The notes beneath the pieces are model-generated. The model was not told where the DNA came from. It saw only the letters and a program-made list of their open reading frames with translations, and did no database searches. 64,000 nt of DNA from an uncultured Saprospiraceae bacterium (lineage in GTDB: Bacteria > Bacteroidota > Bacteroidia > Chitinophagales > Saprospiraceae), in NCBI GenBank assembly GCA_938015595.1, contig CALLPI010000006.1, forward strand, positions 88,317 to 152,316. Reading direction: 5' to 3'. Made by a program: the position numbers and the translations under genes. Below are positions 10,117-18,483 of the stretch, piece by piece (the first letter of the stretch is position 1; each line of letters opens with the position of its first letter).

Positions 10117-10701
10117 CTATGCCAAGCTCACACCATGTGCCTGCATGTCTTCCAGTGCACGCGCTGTATCACCAGGCTGCAAGTCTAGGCTGGCACAGGC
10201 CTGCAGCAATACCGTAACGGGGAATCCCAGGCGCGTCAGGTCAATAGCCGACTGCCGCACGCTGTACTCTAATAATGTACCTGCCATATACACATGCGTA
10301 ATACCCGTGGCAATCAGCCACGATACCAAGCCCTCTGATTCTACCGCGCTCATGCCGGAAGCATCCACTGACGTCCCCTTTAGAAACACGCGCTGGATAG
10401 ACGCTGCGTCCAACCCCGGCGCCCACTCCGCCCCAAAACTGCCAGCTACACAGTGCATAGGCCAAAGCAACTGCGCCTGCTGTCCTTCGCGTTGCAATAT
10501 CTGCCACGGACGTCGCCATAAATGATTGGCAGCAAAAGATACGTGATTAGCTGGGTGGGCATCGCAAAGCGCCGCTACTTGGTCGAACAACGGCATGAAC
10601 TGGTTCACCCGTTGTACAAGCTGTGCATCCGCACCTTTGGCTTCAACTGTGCCTAGTGGGAAGAAGTCGTTCTGGAAATCTATGAGCAGAAAGAGTTTCA
10701 T
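10117..10701 (-). CDS. pncA: nicotinamidase-like isochorismatase-fold protein with Cys-to-Ser change
   Basis: A 194-residue protein opening MKLFLLIDFQNDFFPLG, with the family aspartate in DFQNDF. Metal-ligand positions appear in DAHPANHVSFAANH, followed by WPMHCVAGSFGAE and a lysine in FLKGTS. These match PncA-type nicotinamidases, which deamidate nicotinamide to nicotinate in NAD salvage. The nucleophile motif, normally ATDYCV, reads LLEYSV here: the catalytic Cys is a Ser codon (AGC) and the preceding Asp is Glu. The protein may therefore be inactive, or act by another mechanism. The family identity is firm; the activity is not. The ATG at 10701 matches the family start. Confidence 0.85.
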   Translation of the reverse strand: MKLFLLIDFQNDFFPLGTVEAKGADAQLVQRVNQFMPLFDQVAALCDAHPANHVSFAANHLWRRPWQILQREGQQAQLLWPMHCVAGSFGAEWAPGLDAASIQRVFLKGTSVDASGMSAVESEGLVSWLIATGITHVYMAGTLLEYSVRQSAIDLTRLGFPVTVLLQACASLDLQPGDTARALEDMQAHGVSLA

Positions 10702-10850
10702 TTTACGACAAAGGGATTTTTCCGGCTGTACAAAACTTATCTCCCAGGCGTATAGGCAAGGCATACTCTGTATTTGGCTGATGCAGGCATCCTATGTGCT
10801 ACACCCATACCCTGCACTTGACCATTGCCACTGGATTGGCGATGAAGTGC

Positions 10851-11501
10851 TCAGACAAACACACCATCGCGCATGTCAAGGCGGCGGTCGCTCATGGCGG
10901 CGAGTTCCAGGTTGTGCGTAACCACTACAAACGTCTGTTGGAAGGCGTCGCGTAGTTGGAAGATGAGTTGGTGTAACTCCTGGGAAGATGCGGTGTCGAG
11001 GTTGCCAGAGGGTTCGTCGGCAAAGACCACTACAGGTTCGTTCATGAGCGCACGCGCCACGGCTACGCGTTGCTGTTCGCCGCCGGAAAGCTGGCCTGGC
11101 TTATGCTGGAGCCGCTCCGAAAGCCCGAGGTAGTCGAGCAGTTCTGCGGCGCGCTTTCGGGCCCGAATTTCAGGTGTTCGGGCTATGAAGGCGGGAATGC
11201 ACACGTTTTCCAGCGCAGTGAACTCCGGCAAGAGGTGATGAAACTGAAGTACAAAGCCAATATGGCGGTTGCGAAACTCGGAGAGTTGCCGGGCATTGAG
11301 ATGAGCAGGATTTACGCCATTGATGATGACCTCGCCGGCATCGGGTTTGTCCAGTGTGCCCAGTATGTGCAGGAGCGTGCTCTTACCAGCACCCGACTTG
11401 CCTGTAATGGCTACTACTTCGGCTTTGTTGATTTCGATATCCACGCCTTTGAGCACGTGCAGCGTATCGTAGGATTTGTGTATGCCTTTGCCCTGGATCA
11501 C
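10851..11501 (-). CDS. lolD: ABC transporter ATP-binding protein, LolD type
   Basis: A complete ABC ATPase: Walker [11 protein letters not shown]-loop [17 protein letters not shown], signature [15 protein letters not shown], Walker [13 protein letters not shown] and the H-loop histidine in THN. The SGNLD and HHLLPEF features are those of LolD/MacB-like ATPases, which power release of lipoproteins from the inner membrane to LolA. No membrane-subunit gene is adjacent, as is common in this phylum. The GTG at 11501 gives the usual family start [11 protein letters not shown]; an in-frame TTG at 11561 would add 20 residues. Lgt and LolA, encoded elsewhere in the window, belong to the same pathway. 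Confidence 0.88.
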   Translation of the reverse strand: MIQGKGIHKSYDTLHVLKGVDIEINKAEVVAITGKSGAGKSTLLHILGTLDKPDAGEVIINGVNPAHLNARQLSEFRNRHIGFVLQFHHLLPEFTALENVCIPAFIARTPEIRARKRAAELLDYLGLSERLQHKPGQLSGGEQQRVAVARALMNEPVVVFADEPSGNLDTASSQELHQLIFQLRDAFQQTFVVVTHNLELAAMSDRRLDMRDGVFV

Positions 11502-11599
11502 GAGTGTGTATATTGTTGAGTAAGCTACAAAATTGGAGGAAAAAACGCAATTAGAGGGCAAGTTTGTATGTGAAAGTGCATCTTGGCCTAAACGGGCTT

Positions 11600-11959
11600 T
11601 TACTCTACATACTCTTGGCGCACTACCAACGCGTAGTAGTTATTGTCGAGCGCGATGTAGCCCTGGTCGTAGCAAAAGCGATATACACCGCCATTGCGGG
11701 TGATGTACTCATTGGTAAAGTAACTGAATTTGAAGCCGCGCTCCAGCAGTCGGTCTCGATGCACTTTGGTTTTGCCTTCGGGGTTGAGTTCAGCCAGGAT
11801 ACGGCGGTTTTTGCGCAGGATGTAATTGATGTTGCGCATGAAATTGGTCTCATCGCTGTTTTGCCGGTTGTGGAAATTGCTCCGACACTGATCGGAACAG
11901 AAGCGCTTGTCTGCTCGTCCTTTGACTTCTTCGCCACATTCTACGCAGGTATTTTTCAT
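11600..11959 (-). CDS. small zinc-ribbon protein, function unknown
   Basis: The 119-residue protein opens [33 protein letters not shown]. Two Cys pairs (CVEC and CSDQC) form a probable zinc ribbon of the FCSDQCR type, common in small Bacteroidota proteins. The rest is basic and tyrosine-rich with no recognisable domain. It follows the cytochrome c gene on the same strand. An in-frame TTG at 12004 overlaps the cytochrome stop and would add 15 residues; the ATG at 11959 is preferred because the ribbon begins directly after it. A nucleic-acid-binding role is possible but unproven. Confidence 0.75.
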   Translation of the reverse strand: MKNTCVECGEEVKGRADKRFCSDQCRSNFHNRQNSDETNFMRNINYILRKNRRILAELNPEGKTKVHRDRLLERGFKFSYFTNEYITRNGGVYRFCYDQGYIALDNNYYALVVRQEYVE

Positions 11960-12000
11960 GTGGTGGCGTGCTTGATGGCTAAAGATGAACTTTGCCCACT

Positions 12001-12357
12001 TCAATTGGGCTTCAACTCGAAGGTGTACTCTGCCACGAGTTTGATCTTCTCGGGCGAGAGGAGGTTTTTAAAGCCGATCATTGTATTACGCCCGATGGTG
12101 ATGACTTCGATGCGTTCTTCAAGGGTCAGCTGGGAGGTCTGGAGGTTGTACGCACCGGAGGCGCCCATATCGCCGTATAGCCCGTGGCAAGTGATGCAGT
12201 GCAGCTTATAGAGCTTGGCACCTTCATTGGCATTGTCGGTGATGGGGGCGGATGATGCAACTGTGACTTCACTGGAGGAGGAGCCTGAAGTGGCGTTTCC
12301 GCAGGCTATGACTACCGCGCCAACGCACAAAACAATGAGGATCTGCTTCATAAACAT
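12001..12357 (-). CDS. c-type cytochrome lipoprotein
   Basis: The 118-residue protein has a short lipoprotein signal ending VVIAC, a Ser-rich linker and one haem-binding motif CITCHG, followed by GDMGASG. The C-terminal methionine candidate for haem ligation is in NTMIGFKNLLSP. It is probably a monohaem cytochrome c anchored in the outer leaflet of a membrane and passing electrons in the periplasm. ATGs occur at 12357 and 12351. It follows the Skp gene by 24 bases and likely shares its transcript. Confidence 0.88.
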   Translation of the reverse strand: MFMKQILIVLCVGAVVIACGNATSGSSSSEVTVASSAPITDNANEGAKLYKLHCITCHGLYGDMGASGAYNLQTSQLTLEERIEVITIGRNTMIGFKNLLSPEKIKLVAEYTFELKPN

Positions 12358-12381
12358 TTGAGGTGTAAGATCTTAATTTAT

Positions 12382-12984
12382 CTAATTAACTTTTTTTTCC
12401 TCTTTTTTGTTGAGGCGCTCCAACACTATTTGGGTAATATCGAGGCTATCGTTGACCATGAGTACGCCAGTGCCGGGGCCGTAGCTGAGGATGTAGTCGT
12501 AGCCTTTTTCCCGTCGGATATCAGCCAGGAGGTCCTTGATGGCTTTGTTGAGCTCTTCTTGCAATTGCTTGCCTTCTTCCAGGAGCTGTTTGGTTATGCG
12601 TTCCTGATCGGCCATAAGCGCTTGTTGTTTTTGTATGAGGCGCTGCTCTTCAGCAGCTACCTGGTTGGGAGCCAGCAGCCCCTTTTGCACTTTTTCCTGG
12701 GCGGCGGCAAACTCGCGCTCCAGCGCCCGACCACGTGCTTTGAGTTCAGCATCAGCTTTTTCTTCGCGCTTGGCAAATTCCTCCTGCTTTTGGTTCATGT
12801 ATTCGTAGTTGTTCAGCAGGGTATCGGCATTGACAAATACGATTTTGGGGGCGTCGGGCATGCTCGTTGACAAGTCGCTGCTAGCAGAGGAGCCGGCCTG
12901 AGTACGGCTAAAGTGCATAAACAATAGGGATGCTACTGCGGCAGCCCAAAGCAAATGGAGGAGTGTATTGATTTTGGCGTTCAT
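12382..12984 (-). CDS. OmpH/Skp family periplasmic chaperone
   Basis: The 200-residue protein has a membrane segment (residues ~8-25), then IVFVNADTLLNNYEYMN, the usual OmpH opening strand and helix. A long charged coiled coil of Lys, Glu and Gln (residues ~65-160) follows, and the end is GYDYILSYGPGTGVLMVNDSLDIT, which closes the trimer base in Skp. Skp guards unfolded outer-membrane proteins in the periplasm. The ATG at 12984 is chosen; the frame stays open upstream, but that stretch is low-complexity intergenic DNA. The N-terminal segment could be an anchor rather than a cleaved signal. Confidence 0.85.
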   Translation of the reverse strand: MNAKINTLLHLLWAAAVASLLFMHFSRTQAGSSASSDLSTSMPDAPKIVFVNADTLLNNYEYMNQKQEEFAKREEKADAELKARGRALEREFAAAQEKVQKGLLAPNQVAAEEQRLIQKQQALMADQERITKQLLEEGKQLQEELNKAIKDLLADIRREKGYDYILSYGPGTGVLMVNDSLDITQIVLERLNKKEEKKVN

Positions 12985-13021
12985 GTCAGTTGTTGATTGG
13001 TGGACGGCAAAGTGGTTAGGG

Positions 13022-13063
13022 GCTATGAGCCACGAGCTATAAGCTGTAGGCTGTGAGTTGTGA
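13022..13063. repeat. six tandem degenerate heptamers
   Basis: Six consecutive 7-base units, GCTATGA, GCCACGA, GCTATAA, GCTGTAG, GCTGTGA and GTTGTGA, share the consensus GCTRTGA. They lie between serA and the Skp gene, about 40 bases upstream of the Skp start. Confidence 0.75.
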
Positions 13064-13143
13064 AGTACGTAGAGCAAGCGAAAAACAAGGGCGCAGAAGG
13101 GAGAAAAGGCGATGTGCGGACGTGCGTGAGTATGAAGAAACTG

Positions 13144-14109
13144 CTACTTGTCGTCGCCAAAGAAAGCGAGAATCTTGTCGGCCAATTCAAGGCTGATGAG
13201 CGATTGCGCTTCCTGAGTAGAGGCGCCGATATGTGGCGTCATGGAGATCTTAGGATGCTGAAGAATTTCTGGGCGCGGGCTAGGCTCAAAATCGAAGACG
13301 TCAAGTCCTGCACCACCCAACTTGCCCGAATCAAGCGCAGCCAGCATGGCTTCTTCATCCACTACACCCCCGCGGGAGGTATTGATGAGGATGGCGCCAT
13401 CTTTCATCTTGGCCAGTTCGTCAGCACCAATGATGGGCGAACCGCCACCAAAGGGTACATGCAGGGTGATGAAGTCAGCTTTGGGCAACACTTCGTCGAG
13501 GTCATAAGTGCGCATGCGCACCGAGAGGCGCACGTTATCAGAATCGGGGATAGCGATGGCGATATCCGCTTCGTCAATCATAACGTCCACTGGCATGACT
13601 TTCATACCCAGGGCAATGCCTATGCGAGCTGCTTCCTGCCCAATACGGCCAAACCCAATGATGCCAAGGGTTTTGCCGCGCATCTGAAAGCCATCGGAGT
13701 AGGCCTCTTTGAGTTTTTTAAACTCGGTGTCGCCCTTAGTAGGCATAGTGCGGTTGGCCAGGTGTAGGGAGCGCGATAAGGAGAACATGTGGGCGAAGGC
13801 CAGCTCTGCCACCGACTGCGAAGAAGCCGCCGGCGTAGTGATAACCTCAATGCCCTTGCTGCGGGCGTAGTCGGCGTCAATATTGTCAATGCCTACGCCT
13901 CCACGACCAATGATTTTAAGGTTGGGGCACAGGTCAATGAGGTCTTTGCGCACCTTAGTAGCGCTACGCACCAGAATAACATCGTAGTTGGGTAGTTCTT
14001 TGGGCAGTTCGCTCTGTGGTATGTGCCGGATATCGAGGTGGTAGCCGGCTTCTTCCAAAAGGGTTTGGCCATCGGGGTGAATGCCGTCGTTGACTAAGAT
14101 TTTGACCAT
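13144..14109 (-). CDS. serA: D-3-phosphoglycerate dehydrogenase family protein
   Basis: A 321-residue D-2-hydroxyacid dehydrogenase. The NAD-binding fold shows GIIGFGRIGQEAA; the catalytic Arg is in NTSRGGVVDEEA, Glu in FDFEPSP and His in TPHIGAST. It opens MVKILVNDGIHPDG as short SerA enzymes of Bacteroidota do and lacks the C-terminal ACT domain, so no serine feedback site is expected. The family oxidises 3-phosphoglycerate as the first step of serine synthesis. serB and serC are not nearby, so another 2-hydroxyacid substrate is possible. Confidence 0.88.
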   Translation of the reverse strand: MVKILVNDGIHPDGQTLLEEAGYHLDIRHIPQSELPKELPNYDVILVRSATKVRKDLIDLCPNLKIIGRGGVGIDNIDADYARSKGIEVITTPAASSQSVAELAFAHMFSLSRSLHLANRTMPTKGDTEFKKLKEAYSDGFQMRGKTLGIIGFGRIGQEAARIGIALGMKVMPVDVMIDEADIAIAIPDSDNVRLSVRMRTYDLDEVLPKADFITLHVPFGGGSPIIGADELAKMKDGAILINTSRGGVVDEEAMLAALDSGKLGGAGLDVFDFEPSPRPEILQHPKISMTPHIGASTQEAQSLISLELADKILAFFGDDK

Positions 14110-14225
14110 GATTAGAGAAAGGTTGTGTAAGAAGAACTCAAGTTGGTAATCCGCTTCTTGGCCTCTTCACAGAGAGGCGTTTGAAATGGCGCTGCAAAGA
14201 AAAGCAATTCCTGGCAAGCTGTGTT

Positions 14226-14699
14226 TTACTTTTCCAACCTTTCTACAAAAGTGGGAAAGGTGACCCCCACGTAGTGCGCATATTTAGTACTGTGCGTCAA
14301 GGGTAGTTTGTACTTGCCCATGAAGCTGACTAGAAAAGCGGCCAGCTCTTCCTGACGTACGTTGCGGGAGTCGGGGCGCAGGCGGAAGCCAATATGCTTG
14401 ATGGCGCCGTCTGTATCCCAGAAGACGTGCATCCATAGCTTAATACCGCGCAGTTCGTAGCGGATTTTTTTGGCGTAAGCCTCCATTTCCTGCATCATAC
14501 CCAGCCATTTTTCCACGGCGAGTTCCATATTGCCATCGCAGGCAGAGAGCAGGGTTTCGCTGTAGGTTTTGGTGAGCGTTTCGTACAGTTTTTCTTCTTC
14601 GCCCAGTATGAAAACCTTGGGCAAAGCCTGTGCATTGTCTTGCGCAAAAACAGGGCTGGTCAATGCCGCCAGCAGGCAAACGATGAGTACGGTTCTCAT
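14226..14699 (-). CDS. secreted protein of unknown function
   Basis: The 157-residue protein has a clear signal peptide (MRTVLIVCLLAALTSPVFAQ, cleavage after FAQ). The mature part opens with an acidic helical region and ends in a mixed alpha/beta stretch with WMHVFWDTDGAIKHIGFRLRP. I do not recognise a family. A perfect promoter box upstream (14726-14733) supports expression as its own unit. It is probably periplasmic. Confidence 0.8.
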   Translation of the reverse strand: MRTVLIVCLLAALTSPVFAQDNAQALPKVFILGEEEKLYETLTKTYSETLLSACDGNMELAVEKWLGMMQEMEAYAKKIRYELRGIKLWMHVFWDTDGAIKHIGFRLRPDSRNVRQEELAAFLVSFMGKYKLPLTHSTKYAHYVGVTFPTFVERLEK

Positions 14700-14725
14700 G
14701 AGTGAAGCGGTTGTTTTTTCGAAAT

Positions 14726-14733
14726 CAAAGATA
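14726..14733 (-). promoter_or_regulatory. -7 box for the secreted hypothetical gene
   Basis: Reads TATCTTTG on the minus strand, a perfect TAnnTTTG, 26 bases before the ATG at 14699. Confidence 0.65.
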
Positions 14734-14797
14734 GAGCAAAAACGGGAAAGGAGGGGATATTATTTCTCAAGTGGGGCAATGAGGCGGTCTTCCGTGT

Positions 14798-15676
14798 TCA
14801 AGGTAACAGCAGGAGAAGTTCGTTGCGCACCAGGTCGTGATTGGCCCAGGGTATGAAGTGGCCGCCCCCCGGGATGACGACCATTTTGAGCCAGGTATCG
14901 GGAATGTGACGGCGGCTAAAGGCAATGTTGGCTTCGGGCGGCGCCAGGAAGTCGGATTCACCATGGAGGTGTACTACTGGGATGCGCAAGTCTTTCCAGC
15001 GGGGCTGCAAGAGCCGGAGCTGGGCTTGGTGGGCAAATTTTTCATCGCCGGACACACACCAAGCCTTCGACATCATCCAGCGGGTGGCGCGCCACCGCGC
15101 CAGGTGGGCATACCAGGGCAGAGGTTCGCTATCGGGGTCGTTTACGGGGGCCAGCATCATTAGGGCGTCTACAGCGTCGGGGTAGTCCAGGGCGGTTTGG
15201 GCTGCAATAGGCCCACCAAAAGAGTGGCCCACCAATATGCGATACACGGCCAGCGGGTATTGATCAAGCACAGCTTTGACGGCGGCTGCTTGCCCGGCCA
15301 GGCGCGGCTCGCTGCGGCCATAGTGCGAGTAGCCATACCCAGGGCGGTCCAAAGTAATGAGCCGCGCACGGTGCAGCAGCATGCTGTCCGACAGGTAGGC
15401 GTAGTCGGCATTGCCAGAGCCGGGAGCGCCATGCACCCACATCACCACAGGCGCGGTATCGGCACGCAGGCCGGTTGTTATGTACCTGAGCGTGCCGCCA
15501 GCGTAGTCAATGTAATGAATATCCACCTGAACGCTACGCTTAGCAAAGTAGCGCTGTGTGGCTTCATCAGAGCTACGGAAAGACATATTGGCCGTGTAAA
15601 CGACAAAGCCCAGGAGCATAAGAAATGTGGCCAGGAGGGAGTATTGCCACCAGCGGCGTTTGTGAGGTTTGTGCAT
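14798..15676 (-). CDS. membrane-anchored alpha/beta hydrolase
   Basis: The 292-residue protein has one N-terminal membrane segment (residues ~12-30), then an alpha/beta-hydrolase fold. The oxyanion region is WVHGAPGSGNADY, the strand LITLDRPGYGYS follows, and the nucleophile elbow is GHSFGG. The acid is probably the Asp in HGESDFLAPPE and the base the His in GGGHFIPW. It likely acts in the periplasm or at the inner membrane face. The substrate is unknown; HG-AP-GS followed by DRPGYG resembles epoxide hydrolases, haloalkane dehalogenases and peptidases alike. Confidence 0.85.
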   Translation of the reverse strand: MHKPHKRRWWQYSLLATFLMLLGFVVYTANMSFRSSDEATQRYFAKRSVQVDIHYIDYAGGTLRYITTGLRADTAPVVMWVHGAPGSGNADYAYLSDSMLLHRARLITLDRPGYGYSHYGRSEPRLAGQAAAVKAVLDQYPLAVYRILVGHSFGGPIAAQTALDYPDAVDALMMLAPVNDPDSEPLPWYAHLARWRATRWMMSKAWCVSGDEKFAHQAQLRLLQPRWKDLRIPVVHLHGESDFLAPPEANIAFSRRHIPDTWLKMVVIPGGGHFIPWANHDLVRNELLLLLP

Positions 15677-15714
15677 GGCAAATGGATTTTGGCCAACAGT
15701 GGTAATGTACCGGC

Positions 15715-16614
15715 TTAACCTTTTTTGACTGGTCGGAACATGAAATACAAGCCAATGAGCACAAAGGGGATGCTCAATAATTGGCCTGTGCTGAGCACAT
15801 TGCCAAACGCTTTTTCAAAACCGCCCTGGCTCATTTTGAAATACTCCCACACTATGCGCACGCCCCATATCAGCACCATAAACAGGCCAAAGAGGTAGCC
15901 CTGCTTGTGGCGTTTGTTAGTATGCCAATACGTATAGTACAGTATGCCGAAAATGGCGAAGTAGCTGAAGGCTTCGTAAAGTTGCACCGGGTGGCGAGGA
16001 ACCATGCACATCTCATCGCCCAGGTAATTGACCTGGGCTTTGACGCAGACTTGCACCATTTCGGCGCATTCGGAGCACTTGACCCAGGTGTCGCGGGCGG
16101 CATTCTTAAACAGGAATCCAATTGAGCTGTCGGTAGGTTTGCCTACGATTTCGGAGTTCATAAGGTTGCCCAAGCGGATGAAACCTCCCGCTAGAGCAGT
16201 GGGCACTACAATTTTGTCCAAAATCCAGAGGATAGACTTTTTGGACACTGTGAGCGAAAAAATCCACATGGCCAGAATAATACCGATGGCGCCACCGTGG
16301 CTGGCTAGCCCACCCTCCCAGATGCGGGGTATTTCGGCGAGATGTGCCGAGTAGTATTCCCAATCGTAAAAGAATACGTGCCCGAGCCGGGCGCCAATCA
16401 CTGCGCCGCCTACCACAAAGAGAAAGCACTTGTCGAGCCATGCCTCCGGCGCTTTCTCTGCCAGAAACATGCGGCGCACCATAAATAGGCCAATCAGGAA
16501 GCCGGCGGCGAAGAGCAGTCCATACCAGCGCAAGGTGAACGGGCCGAGCTGGGCAATTTCGGGCGAGGCGTTCCAGGTAATGTATGTGAGTATGGTCATG
16601 TCAGTTGGTAGCAT
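15715..16614 (-). CDS. lgt: prolipoprotein diacylglyceryl transferase
   Basis: A 299-residue polytopic membrane protein with the Lgt landmarks: LRWYGLLFAAGF, the GARLGHVFFYDW segment, GGLASHGGAIG with the essential HGG, GFIRLGNLMNSEIVG (the Lgt signature) and PRHPVQLYEA. Lgt transfers diacylglycerol from phosphatidylglycerol to the lipobox Cys, the first step of lipoprotein maturation. Residues ~175-205 carry an insertion with CSECAEMVQVC, a possible metal-binding Cys cluster rarely present in short Lgt proteins. ATGs at 16614 and 16599 are both possible. At least four lipoproteins in this window would be its substrates. Confidence 0.95.
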   Translation of the reverse strand: MLPTDMTILTYITWNASPEIAQLGPFTLRWYGLLFAAGFLIGLFMVRRMFLAEKAPEAWLDKCFLFVVGGAVIGARLGHVFFYDWEYYSAHLAEIPRIWEGGLASHGGAIGIILAMWIFSLTVSKKSILWILDKIVVPTALAGGFIRLGNLMNSEIVGKPTDSSIGFLFKNAARDTWVKCSECAEMVQVCVKAQVNYLGDEMCMVPRHPVQLYEAFSYFAIFGILYYTYWHTNKRHKQGYLFGLFMVLIWGVRIVWEYFKMSQGGFEKAFGNVLSTGQLLSIPFVLIGLYFMFRPVKKG

Positions 16615-16844
16615 ATTTCTGGTTTCACATTATTACTTACTGCTCAATGCCGTTTCACAAAGATGAGGCAAAGCACTGCAAAGGACGCAAAGTTTCCAGT
16701 AATAAGCTACCAATCCATAACTGTTTCGCGCAAAGAATAGTAAAGGAAGCCGCAAGAACTGCTCGCCGCTGCTGCCCATTAGTTGAGCGCTGGTTCAGAT
16801 GGCTGCAAAGGCCACGTGCCAGTGGCAGGCCCCACACTCTATAC

Positions 16845-17726
16845 TCAGAGATTAAAACCCAGCGACAAATACCACACCAGGTTGCGATCTTTGTGATTTA
16901 GGGTGGCGTAGCTTAGATCGGGATTAAGCGCAAATTTGAGAAGGTCTTGCTGTTCGTTAGTCACATCAGATAGACTGTGGTAAATACGCCCGCCCACAAA
17001 TAGCGATTTGCTCAGGTAAAACGACAAGCCGCCTGTAAGCCCGAAGTCGAGTTTGTGGTAGAGTTTTTCCCCATTGTCAATGGCCTCATAGTAGGCGCCT
17101 ATGGTTTGAGGAATGGCCACCTGGCGGCCTCCTACTGTGCGGCTGATGGTTTGGTTGCCCATGGTTTGGAGATATCCATTTTTCAGGTAGTCGAACTCCA
17201 GGTTGACGGTAAACGGCTCAATGGGCGCGCCGGGCACGTTCTGCCGGCCAAAGGTCAGTTCGCCAAAAGCACGCGACCCCACCAGCAGCCCGCCGGATGC
17301 TCCTGCCGATAGTTCCAAGCGGTCTATTTTCAGAAATATGCTAAGCGGTACTTCCAGGTAGGAGTTAGTCACATCCATACGCATGGTACGCGTGCCGCCT
17401 GCCACAACCGGTGCGCTAGTAGCAGCACTGAATATCCAGTAAGAAGGGCCTTCGTACTCGTAGTTCATTCCCCTTTGGGCGTAGAGTATCTCGCCACGCA
17501 CGCCCATCATGCTAGTCAATTTGTAGTTGAACGTAGCGCCTACGTGCAACCCGGTGGAGTAGGCAAACTTTTCCAGGTCTTTGCCCTGAGCATCTTTTTC
17601 TGAAGGGCCTTTGATGGTGCCAAAAGTCATACCTGCACGAAAGCCCCCAGAAAAAGCCGGCTGTGCTTGCAAGCGAAGACCGAAGGCAAGCCCCAGTGCA
17701 GCAATGGTGATGATGTGTTTGATCAT
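16845..17726 (-). CDS. outer-membrane beta-barrel protein, PorT-like
   Basis: The 293-residue protein has a signal peptide ending LRLQAQ, then alternating amphipathic strands rich in Gly, Tyr and Phe and a C-terminal strand ending YLSLGFNL with the aromatic/aliphatic pattern of barrel termini. GVRGEILYAQRGMNYEY and YLEVPLSIFLKID match the outer-membrane beta-barrel family typified by PorT. The pore or adhesion role is unknown. Confidence 0.8.
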   Translation of the reverse strand: MIKHIITIAALGLAFGLRLQAQPAFSGGFRAGMTFGTIKGPSEKDAQGKDLEKFAYSTGLHVGATFNYKLTSMMGVRGEILYAQRGMNYEYEGPSYWIFSAATSAPVVAGGTRTMRMDVTNSYLEVPLSIFLKIDRLELSAGASGGLLVGSRAFGELTFGRQNVPGAPIEPFTVNLEFDYLKNGYLQTMGNQTISRTVGGRQVAIPQTIGAYYEAIDNGEKLYHKLDFGLTGGLSFYLSKSLFVGGRIYHSLSDVTNEQQDLLKFALNPDLSYATLNHKDRNLVWYLSLGFNL

Positions 17727-17789
17727 GTCATTTTTTTAATTTTACCTTCTAAAGACTCCTCGATAGCGCAAAAGTTCGTCCAGAAAGCG

Positions 17790-17820
17790 AAAGGTGAGCC
17801 TCTATGAGGGCCTCACCTTT
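17790..17820 (-). terminator. hairpin after the 17850 lipoprotein gene
   Basis: Arms AAAGGTGAG and CTCACCTTT (9 bp) enclose a 13-base segment that can itself fold through CCTC and GAGG. It lies 30 bases past the stop of the lipoprotein gene on the minus strand and upstream of the beta-barrel gene, isolating the two. Confidence 0.65.
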
Positions 17821-17849
17821 TACACATTTTGCCGATGGATTTGGCCGGC

Positions 17850-18398
17850 TCAGTTGCTTACCTTTCCGCGGATATTCCAGTTCACGCTTTCGCCGGTGCG
17901 TTGGATGTAGGTTCGCCACTGGTTGTCGAGTGTGAACAGCCAGTCGCCGCCGGCACGGTTGGGGCCTGCGTCGCAGCCTATGGTTTGGCCGCGCTCAGCA
18001 TGGGTGAAGGCAATGGCAATCCACAACTCCTGGTCAGTGATCGCAATAGGCACGTCCAGCCTATGTACATTCCAGTTGAAAGGTCGCACTGAACTGGACA
18101 CATCCTTGGAGTAAAGCAGGGGGCCAGGGGCATTGCCAGGGCCAGGCCCGTACACCTTTACCTGGGCGGCAGCGGGTCGGGGGCCGGTGTACCAATGCAC
18201 TTCAGTGAGTTGCCTGCCACTGAACTGGCGGGTGCGGTCGGAGGTAAAGCGCACGGCAGTTTCGTGCTGGCCGGCTTCTAACAGGGGGCCAGTGGCATTG
18301 TCACCGTCTAATTGCAGAAAAAAATTGTCGTTGTCTTTATTACAGGAGCCCCAAAACAGCACCGCGCTTAAGGCAATTATAAGGTACTTGATCTTCAT
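17850..18398 (-). CDS. lipoprotein of unknown function
   Basis: The 182-residue protein has a lipobox ending FWGSC after a hydrophobic signal, followed by an Asn/Asp-rich linker. The mature domain is beta-rich, with TEVHWYTGPRPAAAQVKVYGPG and LWIAIAFTHAERGQTIGCD suggesting a jelly-roll or Ig-like fold. No family is recognised. A perfect promoter box upstream and a hairpin downstream suggest a single-gene transcript. Confidence 0.78.
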   Translation of the reverse strand: MKIKYLIIALSAVLFWGSCNKDNDNFFLQLDGDNATGPLLEAGQHETAVRFTSDRTRQFSGRQLTEVHWYTGPRPAAAQVKVYGPGPGNAPGPLLYSKDVSSSVRPFNWNVHRLDVPIAITDQELWIAIAFTHAERGQTIGCDAGPNRAGGDWLFTLDNQWRTYIQRTGESVNWNIRGKVSN

Positions 18399-18415
18399 GA
18401 CTCAATGATTTTGAG

Positions 18416-18423
18416 CAAAGTTA
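18416..18423 (-). promoter_or_regulatory. -7 box for the 17850 lipoprotein gene
   Basis: Reads TAACTTTG on the minus strand followed by C, matching TAnnTTTG, 17 bases before the ATG at 18398. Confidence 0.65.
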
Positions 18424-18483
18424 GGCCTTGAGGTGTTAACAAGCTTTTAATAACTGGTTAAACAAACCATAAACCTACACTGT

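Noticed and set aside
11564..12211. 215-codon plus-strand open frame across the zinc-ribbon and cytochrome genes
   Set aside because: It is antisense to two genes with clear motifs and has no family signature of its own.
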